64,000 bases of DNA from Channallabes apus (Eukaryota > Chordata > Actinopteri > Siluriformes > Clariidae). Position numbers and translations under genes: made by a program. The notes beneath the pieces were generated by a model that had not been told where the DNA came from, did not search any database, and worked only from the letters and a program-made list of their open reading frames with translations. The stretch spans positions 15,304,151 through 15,368,150 of the forward strand of contig CM060113.1 of NCBI GenBank assembly GCA_030522415.1, written 5' to 3'. This document shows, one piece after another, positions 55,849 to 64,000 of this stretch; within the stretch, counting starts at the first letter, position 1, and every line of letters starts with the position of its first letter.

Positions 55849-56847
55849 TATAATTTTATCCCCCCCCCCCATCATTCCGTACAATAAGGTAGTCAGCTAT
55901 CTTTATTTTATTCCTTAGCAAATAAATTCCCAAATAAACTCCCTCTTCCAAAAATAAATGGCAGCCACGCCCCTGCTACTAGTGAGTGCACAGACATACA
56001 GTGAAATTATCTATAAATATATACAAAGACCAACCAAACCATAGGGACAAAGCAATAACCAAAGTCAATTGGAGGCAAAAAGTCAAACCAGAATACACAA
56101 CCAAATATCAAAACGCCAAAATCACAACCTCTTTCATCTTTCGCGCGTCTCTCTCCAGTCGCGTTAGTCGATGACGTCACTCAGGGCGGAAGCGGCCGTG
56201 TGGAAGGTCAGGAAGATGCCGATGTCAGAAAACCTGGAGTGGAGTCTGGATCGGCGCGCGACCAGGACATGATACACACACGCGGCGCAACGGAGCATTT
56301 ATAAAGCATAATATATTTTTTTATTGTTTTATCATTTTCATTCATTTATTTTTTACTCAGTAGCGAATATGATTTAAAATGTAGCGAATTACAATACTTC
56401 AAACAAAACGTACTTAAGTAAAAGTAAAATTACAGATTTTTAAAACTACTTTAAAAAGTAGAAATACACAAAAAAGCTACTCAATTACAGTAGCGCGAGT
56501 AAATGTAATTCGTTACTTTCCACCTCTGCTGATAACAAGTTCAAATAGATGTCATTAATACAGGTAACGAGTGGGGGACAGAGGAGCCTCTTAAAGAAGA
56601 AGTTACAGGTCTGTGAAAGCCAGAAATCTTGCTTGTTTGTAGGTGACCAAATACTTATTTTACAGAGGAATTTACCAATTAATTCATTAAAAATCCTACA
56701 ATATGGTTTTCTGGATGGTTTTTTTTCTTATTTAGTCTCTCACAGTTGAAGTATACCTATGATGAAAATTACAGGCCTCTCTAACTTTTTTTAAGTGGGA
56801 GAGAACTTGCACAATTGGTGGCTGACTAAATACTTTTTGACCCACTG

Positions 56848-57828
56848 TAAATATTATGAGCTACATCATACAATACCAAAAGAAAAAATATTTATTGCTT
56901 ATATTTATTGGCTATTTATATTTAATTTTTGATTAATTTATTAGCAAAACCACATTGTGCTTGTCATGTGCCTGGCCAATAAATCTACCAATGCAGTAAG
57001 AATTATGTTTTTGGGGAAGCCTGCATATGTGCTATAAAATTAAAATGATCTTTTAACAGTTTTAGTATAAAATGTATTTTTCACAGTCATGCATTCATTT
57101 TGATCAGGGTCACAGTGGATTCAGAGCCACTGGGCTGGAGAACCAGAGGACATGCACACAATCAAAAGAAGAACATTTTAACCTCCACATAAACAGTTAC
57201 TGCATTTTTCATAGTATCTGACACAAGGAGGAACTCACATTAAAATACTTTAGTCATAGTGCTAGATGAACACCGTCCTGTCTCATTTTGAGTCAGTAGC
57301 CATGATTTTGGCAACCATTATGCCAGATAACCACTCTGTATTTTGCTATGTCTAGCCTTAACCAACTATGGCTGAAAGAGGCGTTGATGTGCAATGACTT
57401 AATTGATCCAGGCCTGTCAAAGTCAGGGACAAATTACATACAGTACCATTACTCTCTGGATTGATTTCTCACTGCCCCAAACTACAAAGAGCCTGAGTGA
57501 GAAAAGTCTACATTGATGAAAAGAAAGTGATGTTTACTGGTAAGTTATGGTTGAGTGCTTGCTGTCTCTTAACTTTCTAAATCAACAATATGGGATACAG
57601 ACAGATATACAGTACACAGCCTGGTCAAAAAAGAAAAAAGTATTTAGCTTTGATTATGATGGTACAGTAGTCTATTCAATTCAGTTTTATTTATATAGTA
57701 CTTTTAACAATGGTCATAGTTGCCAAGCTTTACAGAATCAAATAAATAGACCAGACAGTGAAGAATCCCGCCTTTGTAACTGTCATTAAAATCAAAGGTA
57801 TTCTTGACAGTGCGGATAGTACTGACTG
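56848..57828. other. Intergenic interval right of Tc1-C
   Basis: No gene recognised. Holds a SINE-like scrap near 57095-57190 (gatcagggtcacagtggatt) and an L2 tail. Confidence 0.6.
57675..57770 (-). repeat. L2 LINE 3' tail fragment
   Basis: ttcaattcagttttatttat and tttaacaatggtcat match the L2 3' end at 4190-4260. Confidence 0.75.
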
Positions 57829-58080
57829 CCCAGATAGCAGAACAACATTGAATCATCGTTGAATCAACATTAAAGCATCAACCAACTTGTCATTGAATCA
57901 ATGTTGAAATTTCAATGTTAAATGTTGATTTTTCATCAGGTTTGCACCTTGAAATAACGTTATTTCAATGATGAAAAATAGATCAAGATGGGCATAAAAT
58001 CAATGTTTGTTCAACGTAAATTCAATCACTTATTTTACATTGAAGCAACATTGAATCAACATTGAAACAATTATAGTTTA
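57829..58080. repeat. Subterminal palindromic repeats, copy 2 left edge
   Basis: Repeated cattgaatcaatgttgaaat and related units, counterpart of 37390-37530. Copy 1 lacks about 130 bases of this zone. Confidence 0.8.
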
Positions 58081-58543
58081 GTCTTGCTTTATGAACAGCA
58101 AGATTCTATGACAGTAAATCATGTCCGTTTTGATTTATTTCTTTAAATAAGAGACCATGTAGGGCTGAAAAGCTTTTTTTTTTTTTTTTTAACAAAAAGT
58201 CAGTAACTCAACATCCTTCAGTTTACATGTAAACATATTTATTTATTTAAACAGGAAGTAACATCACAATTACAATAAAACAACTATATAATAAAACACA
58301 CTACAACTTACATACAAATTATTATAAACTGGATGACTATATGACTTTTTAGAAGAGAACTATTAGAAGAGATTGTTAATTCTGAATTCATAAAACAGAA
58401 TCTAACTGCCAAGAGAAGAGACTGGAAAACCATAATATAAAAATGGCAGCCTGCCTCAGCAAAATTCAGTCAAATGCAAATAGAAACAACCAAGTCAGAA
58501 ACACAACAGATGACTGAAACATTATTCGTAAGTTGAAATGTAT

Positions 58544-58713
58544 TTACTCAGCAAAACAGATAATAAGACATGAGTCTGAACTTATGGTTTTCCACCACGA
58601 GCAATTCCCCCCAGCCGTTCTGGGGCATAACGAAGCCATTTCTGAACTGTTGAAGCAAAGAAACTCTGTGGCCTCCTTTTCTTCAGCTTTCAGCTGTTGT
58701 TGTAGTAGTGCAT
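58544..58713 (-). pseudogene. Putative terminal exon, copy 2
   Basis: Counterpart of 36758-36924: acceptor cattctttag, frame DALLQQQLKAEEKEATEFL onward to a stop at 58544. Open in both copies. Confidence 0.4.
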
Positions 58714-58828
58714 CTAAAGAATGAAAAACAAACAAAAAGTTAGAACTATACAATGCTCTAAAAACTTGGAGTGGTAGTTGTTTATGAATGACAGAAGGTG
58801 GGTCCTAAATTTTTGAAAATGTGACTTT

Positions 58829-59002
58829 TGGGATTTTGGGTTTTCATGAGCTGTATGCCACAATCATCAATATTAAAACAATAAAAGGCTTGAACTACTT
58901 CAGTTGTGTGTAATGAATCTAAAATATATGAAAGTCTAATGTTTATCAGTACAGAAAATAATGAACTTTATCACAATATGCTAATTTTTTGAGAAGGACC
59001 TG
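58829..59002 (-). mobile_element. Tc1-B remnant in piggyBac-like copy 2
   Basis: One terminal inverted repeat only (gggattttgggttttcatga to GAGAAGGACCTG), at the same insertion point as in copy 1 (flank tgttatttcacaatctgc). The rest of the Tc1 and some flank are deleted. Confidence 0.88.
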
Positions 59003-60612
59003 TATGTGTTATTTCACAATCTGCAAATGTTGTCCTACAATGTACATATTCAATGCTATGAAAACAAATATACTTAATGTAACAATGTAGTCTTTTATGT
59101 GCAAAAAAAAAAAAAAAAAACCTGTAGGACCAAAAAAAAAAATAAATAAATAAATCAATCAATCCGTGGCGACGGTTTTGCAATTTGTCCCCCGCACTCA
59201 CAAATACTTAAACTGTTCCCTCAGTTTAACAAATCGTGGCCACGGATTAACAAACTGTATGCACAAATTTCCAATCCGTACGCTCAGATACCGTACTGTT
59301 TGCATATTTATTCTTAACGTGAAGACTTATTTTGGTGATTTTATTATAAGCTTTTTACCCAGAGTTAGATGCATGCTGCACTGTTAATGTTATTATTAAA
59401 TAACGCCTATTATTACATTGCATTTAGTTTGAGAGCAAAGTAATGACAACATAAACTGTACATTATTTGTTTTGCATTGCTTTTTACCTTCTCCTCAAAC
59501 TCACACTGCATGATTTTCAAAGTCATCGGATCACCATTGTTTTCACACTGTACTATCTGTAGTAGCATTTAGTTGCTGCTGTGTTCACACTGCACAATGA
59601 ATTGGCGACAGGAGATTACACACTTTACAATAGGATGAATCGCCAACAACTCTGTCTGGTGTGCAAGCTACAGCCAAACGCACACAAGAAGTGATAAGGA
59701 AACAACGCAAGATCATGCTGACATTGTGGTCTATAATTCCTCCCCAAACAAACAATAATTAAAAAAAGATGAAGTCCTTGTTTAAGATCCCATATGGTCA
59801 AAACTGAAATTTCATGGCTTTTTTCATGGTAACTGAGGTCTAGGGGCTATGTAACTACCATATAAGTTTCAAAACAGTCAATCCACAGTAGAATGCACAC
59901 AGCTTGCATAAAGTAGCTCTGCCTTTTCACGAGCTGCTGTGACGTCCAATCTACTCAGTCACCGCTTTCAGTCACCATCAACCACCATCCCACCCTTCTT
60001 TTGCCAAAACATCACGTCCATGCCATTGCTGAACAACAATAACATGAAAACAAGTCGAAAAAACGCTGTTCAGTCGATAGATGTCGAAACTACATCATTA
60101 CACAGGCTTCCGAACAACATTAATATAAAAGACCAGTGGCACGTCCGCTTCAGCATCTTTCACACAGCCATTCCATTAAACTTTAAAAATTTACATTAAA
60201 AATTTTATTTAATTCATAGAAGTTAATTGATAAAGAAAATCTATTTATGACATTATTTTTGACAGCATTATGATTATTTATTAAAACTTCAGACAACAAC
60301 AATTAGTGCCACGAGGTTATTTGCAACACTATATGTTCTACAAAATAGAGGACTACACACCTTACAGCGCAATATAATGTGGCTTTAGAAGAGGAAAGGT
60401 AGGATTAAGAAGTGAGCAAGTGATGAATTAGTATTATAGGTCCCGAGCAGATACAGTAACAATAATGGGTGCTCTACCTTATGCAGTCTCCATTGATGGC
60501 TAATAAACATTGATACAAGTAGGTTATGGTTAAAGTTGTGAACTTATAAAGTCTTAAATGTTTTGTTTTCCCTTCTCAACGCATTATGCATTTACTCACC
60601 AATAATGGCTAC

Positions 60613-60751
60613 CTTTTTAATTTGGTCAAGTCTCCAAGTCGAAGGTGCCCAGCAACAGATTCCGTACCATGGCAGTAGCAGAGGTGGCAAGGCGGGCTGC
60701 TCTCCACACTTCTGCCTGGCAAAACACGGCAGAGCCCTTTATAACTTCAAT
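60613..60751 (-). pseudogene. Putative transposon exon with BEN-like stretch, copy 2
   Basis: 139 bases, same splice limits, same register and same terminal TGA as copy 1 (33448-33586). A few missense differences. Confidence 0.4.
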
Positions 60752-61184
60752 CTGAAAAATTATTTCACATCACAATATTAATTTATTGGCAACTTTTAGA
60801 AACTTTTCATGTTTCATACTGATTCTTATGTTTAGCAACTATTAACCCAATAGTTAATAGGATTTTATGTATAAATGCAGATTAATGATAATCTGGACAT
60901 TCTGGACATTTGTTTACATGCAGGGTAAAACTGCAACAGGAACAGTACAAAATAAAATCTGAAAAAAGACGGACATTCAGAGTAAAACAGTGCAAGATAA
61001 AAAAAAAAAAACTGTACAAAACATACATGCAGGGTAAGCATTGGTGGGAGCAATGTCCAAGCAGTGTAGAGAAATATTTCTGTACGGCTTCATTGTTTTG
61101 TGCTGTGTAGTATAGTATTGTAATAGCTGATCAGAGTGATCAACTCCCCATGTGCTGGTTGTACGCAGTCACAGGACATGGAAA

Positions 61185-61379
61185 TGTCTTTGTAGTCCAT
61201 GTACCTTGTAATTTCACCCTCATCTTCACCGCGTCTACTGTAAAGCAGAATGGATGGTAGAACAGGTAGATACTTCTCGTGTGTCCATCCACTTCACAAA
61301 TACAAGAGGTCCATCTGAACGGAGCTTGCGTGTCCTGATGTGAGGGGCTGGTGAAGGCAAGGGTGATGCAGACACATTC
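61185..61379 (-). pseudogene. piggyBac-like transposase catalytic-region exon, copy 2
   Basis: After an acceptor (gtttttag) the frame reads SPAPHIRTRKLRSDG, then PLVFVKWMDTREVSTCSTIH (about 61252-61312), then a stop. The pattern K-W-x-D-x-R-x-V followed by S-T-x-H is the hallmark of the piggyBac (DDE_Tnp_1_7) catalytic domain region before the YN-x-x-M-G-G-V-D block. A shifted register continues RRGEDEGEITRYMDYKD. Copy 1 has lost this exon through a deletion of about 0.5 kb near 33053. This is the main basis for the family name. Confidence 0.6.
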
Positions 61380-62106
61380 CTAAAAACAAATAAATAAATA
61401 AAATGTTAACCTATACTGTTCAGATAAATGGATGTGCAATTAATATGGATGCACAATATATACAGTACAGAGATGACCAAAAATGTATCCACACTTCAAC
61501 ATGAAAAATATACACCTCTCTTCTGTAGGTCACATGACAGCATCAATGATGGTGATAGATAATACTACACACTGCAGCCATAATTCAATTTGAGTTTTAA
61601 AAAACACCATCCACTGGACATTACACACATATTGAACACATTCTAAACAATTACATCTTATCAGGTATTTGTAAATACACGCTAAACAAAAGGGATTATA
61701 TACATTTACACCAAAGAAATATTCATAAGCATCACTTAGCTACATAAGGCTGTATTTTAGCCACCTGCAACTTGCTTGTTTGTGCTAAATAACATTACTG
61801 ATAGCAGTGTTATAAGCTAACCAAAATGGAGCCAAATACACATTAGCAACCATAATCTAAAGCTATCCAAAACAAGGTGAATATAAACATCTGTAAACTC
61901 CATAAGGCATTAGCTTAGCCACCGGGAAATATCATGTTTGTGCTACATGAGGCAGCATGCTAGCATGATTTACCTAAACTATATAAATGGCATTGAAAGC
62001 CAATGTGTCACACAAGCTGACAAGAGCTAGCTGTAGTGAGGAAAATATTTACTAATATTAGTTTAATATTATCAGAATAAGAGTTATATAAGACTTAATA
62101 ACTTAC

Positions 62107-62241
62107 CCAGTGTAGCATGGGTCTATTCTCTCTTCAAAATGCTCCCGTTCGTCGTCGGAGTCACACAGTCTTCTTCTGAGGTAAATGTAAACTTTCCAGA
62201 ACATTCTGAAGAGTTTCCTCGGATGTGTAAGCGCGTGCCAT
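62107..62241 (-). pseudogene. piggyBac-like transposase N-terminal exon, copy 2
   Basis: Starts MARAYTSEETLQNVLES and, after a one-base-type frame change, continues as CDSDDEREHFEERIDPCYTG to a good splice donor (gtaagt at 62106). Acidic N-terminus as in piggyBac-type transposases. The frame break makes it a pseudogene. Confidence 0.55.
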
Positions 62242-62854
62242 CTTCCAAAACGTGCTGAAAACTCACTGAACCGGAGTATTTTCAAGCCTGTCTCTCTGTG
62301 TTCGTTTTTTCATGCCGGTGTCCGGGGGCGTGGTCTAGTATGTAAATTACCCGGACTGATTTCCGTGTGATTGGCGCATGGGCGTGTCCTGCCTCGGGTC
62401 ATTAGCATATAAGTGTGACAGAAATTCTGTGCCTCTCCTTGGTTTCATACGGATTACATAAACTGAGAATATTTGTTTTCAATGTGACTTGCATCATTTA
62501 AAAGTAGACACTTTAAGCTTTATATAGATATATTTCTCATTTCAGTTAATTTTAGTGACGTGTTTCAAAAAGATTTTCACGGAGACTGAGGTTTCATATA
62601 TGTGCATATATCCTCATATACTGCATGTGGCCAATTAGGATTAGTTTTTTGCATTTTTTTTGTTAGTTCTTAGTTATTGCCTTGATAATAGAAAATATGA
62701 GCTAGGCATCATGTATGACAGTTGCCAAAGTGAGATATGAGCTAAAATGACCAGATCCTGCCATAGGAGACATATCTTGTATGTACATATACAGTAGGGC
62801 TTATATGTGGATATAAAGAAGCAATACAGGAGACCTATATGGCCTGTATATGCA

Positions 62855-63265
62855 CATATATGCACCTCAATGTTGCCTACATGTGGCATATATACGCATA
62901 TATGCAGCATATATACGCATATATGCAGCATATATACGCATATATGCAGCATATATATTATCATATATGTGCATATATACTGCATATAGGTTTCATATAT
63001 GCGCATATATCCTCATATTTACATTTACATTTAGGCATTTGGCAGACGCTCTTATCCAGAGCGACTTACATTTTTATCTCATTATACATCTGAGCAGTTG
63101 AGGGTTAAGGGCCTTGCTCAAGGGCCCAACAGTGGCAACTTGGTGGTTGTGGGGTTTGAACCTTAGTCCAATGCCTTAACCACTGAGCTACCCCTGGCCC
63201 CATATAGGTGCGGTTATATGCGCATATATACTGCATATAGGTTTCATATATGCGCATATATCCTC
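62855..63265. repeat. GCATATAT-type minisatellite interrupted by a SINE
   Basis: Units such as gcatatatacgcatatatgca repeat about four times in 62870-62960, then degenerate versions (tttcatatatgcgcatatat) on both sides of the SINE at 63017. Nearly self-complementary. Confidence 0.85.
63017..63205 (-). mobile_element. tRNA-derived SINE, second copy
   Basis: Same family as 40803-41003, same orientation, A box intact (TAGCTCAGTGGTTAAGG) but B box partly deleted (gaacc|ttagtcc). Absent from piggyBac-like copy 1. Confidence 0.8.
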
Positions 63266-63615
63266 ATATAGGTTCTTTCCATGTGGGGCACGCACACTGC
63301 TCTGGGTCAGACACAGACAACGGGAAACAGGAACTAAGGTCTCAAACAAATGCTTCCCAACAGAATACCGTAGGTCGCATCGCCAAAATTCTTTCACCGT
63401 GAGTGGCAGGAACTTCCAGACTACAACATATTGAATTCTCATGCCTGTAGAGTGTATTATAATGACGTGGCGACAGTGTAAAAACACCCTCCGATGTTAA
63501 ATGCGAGCCGAAAATTGAGTACTTTTGAACGGCAAACAGGAATTAAGCTCTCAAGTGAGTAAACTAGACAGCAAGGTAAATACACAAAACTTACCGTCAA
63601 ATTATTTTTTTTCCT

Positions 63616-63617
<2 letters not shown>

Positions 63618-63687
<70 letters not shown>
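63618..63687. repeat. (TA)n microsatellite, copy 2
   Basis: Counterpart of 13268-13332. Confidence 0.95.
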
Positions 63688-63690
<3 letters not shown>

Positions 63691-63829
63691 TTATTATTTT
63701 TTTTTTTTAAGCACCATGGCAAATCTCTTGTAGTCAATTTTTTAACCTGTTTTAAACACATACACACATGCATACACATTTTTATAGAAATGCACTTAGT
63801 TAATTTAATTTGCCTTACATTGTTGAATG

Positions 63830-64000
63830 AGGATGGGTTCCACAACCAAAAATCAACATTGATTCAATGTTTGTCTTTTCAACACTGAAAAGCATTGAAT
63901 TATCAACATTGATTCAACATTATTTAGCATTGAAAAATCAACCTCAACCAAAATGATGATTCTGATGAAATTTCAACATTGAATCAATGTCACCTTGCTA
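63830..64000. repeat. Subterminal palindromic repeats, copy 2 right edge
   Basis: Inverted counterpart of 12969-13160. Confidence 0.85.

Larger units (their letters stand above)
53440..56528. mobile_element. Non-autonomous hAT element carrying Tc1-E
   Basis: Ends CAGAGGTGGAAAGAGTAA and TTACTTTCCACCTCTG. Exact 8-base target duplication CTGATAAC at 53432-53439 and 56529-56536. About 1.48 kb without the inserted Tc1. No hAT transposase frame. Confidence 0.93.
51590..56847 (-). mobile_element. Tc1-C: decayed Tc1 split by two hAT elements
   Basis: Right end ...ACTTTTTGACCCACTG at 56847, followed by TA. The left inverted repeat (about 51590-51665) has lost its tip. Between them, Tc1 blocks 51660-52102, 52843-53439 and 56529-56847 are separated by hAT insertions at 52103 and 53440. 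Confidence 0.8.
57829..64000 (-). mobile_element. piggyBac-like DNA transposon, copy 2 (inverted, cut by window end)
   Basis: Left edge CCCAGATAGCAGAACAACATTG corresponds to the right end of copy 1. The final bases (gtcaccttgcta) match the left end of copy 1, so the element stops a few bases beyond the window. Reverse-complement blocks match copy 1 throughout, except for the BEL/Pao array, most of Tc1-B and local deletions. It retains the transposase exon with the piggyBac motif. Confidence 0.8.

Noticed and set aside
62674..63006. 110-residue frame of repeated Tyr/Met/His/Cys units, and plus-strand counterparts
   Set aside because: Translation of the GCATATAT minisatellite; low complexity.
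63615..63845. Frames of repeated Ile-Tyr (also 13171-13416)
   Set aside because: Translation of the (TA)n microsatellites.
12969..64000. Inverted segmental duplication of the whole region
   Set aside because: Flanks differ: copy 1 lies in Tc1-A, whereas copy 2's left flank is unrelated sequence. Two transposon insertions explain it better.

Overview
This window is teleost (ray-finned fish) genomic DNA. It holds one ordinary spliced host gene inside a dense, multi-level nest of transposable elements. The fish assignment rests on Rex1-like and L2 LINEs, a DIRS element, BEL/Pao and Ty3/Gypsy LTR elements, many Tc1-type DNA transposons, hAT and Harbinger-like elements and tRNA-derived SINEs, with no bacterial-type gene organisation. 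I cannot place it below teleost from the sequence alone.

Layout. 1-3.95 kb: a CA/CT microsatellite, then a nearly full-length Rex1-like LINE on the minus strand with an open endonuclease-RT frame. 3.95-8.0 kb: a Tc1 element (TA-flanked) carrying an L2 LINE. 8.36-38.02 kb: a second, decayed Tc1 (called Tc1-A here) split by a DIRS retrotransposon (8.63-12.86 kb, itself holding a solo BEL-type LTR) and by a large DNA transposon with CCCAGATAGCA ends (12.97-37.53 kb). This large element has a piggyBac-like transposase exon in its second copy, so I call it piggyBac-like. Within it sits a tandem BEL/Pao array (13.41-32.18 kb: five LTRs sharing four internal regions), and one array unit is interrupted by a young, intact Ty3/Gypsy element (19.27-25.43 kb). 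38.8-49.8 kb: a seven-exon minus-strand host gene of TNIP (ABIN) type, with TE-filled introns. 50.3-56.85 kb: a hAT fragment, then another Tc1 (Tc1-C) invaded by two hAT elements, one of which contains an apparently intact Tc1 (Tc1-E). 57.83 kb to the window end: a second piggyBac-like copy in inverted orientation.

How the parts relate. The nesting gives a relative age order: Tc1-A is oldest, then DIRS and the piggyBac-like element, then the BEL/Pao array, then Gypsy. The two piggyBac-like copies form a long inverted repeat whose 20 kb centre contains the host gene. Both carry traces of the same internal Tc1 insertion (Tc1-B), so they descend from one already-invaded copy. The only elements that look competent from sequence are the Gypsy, Tc1-E and perhaps the Rex1-like LINE. 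The BEL/Pao units lack the integrase core and three of the four share one further internal deletion, so they are non-autonomous derivatives that were amplified in tandem.
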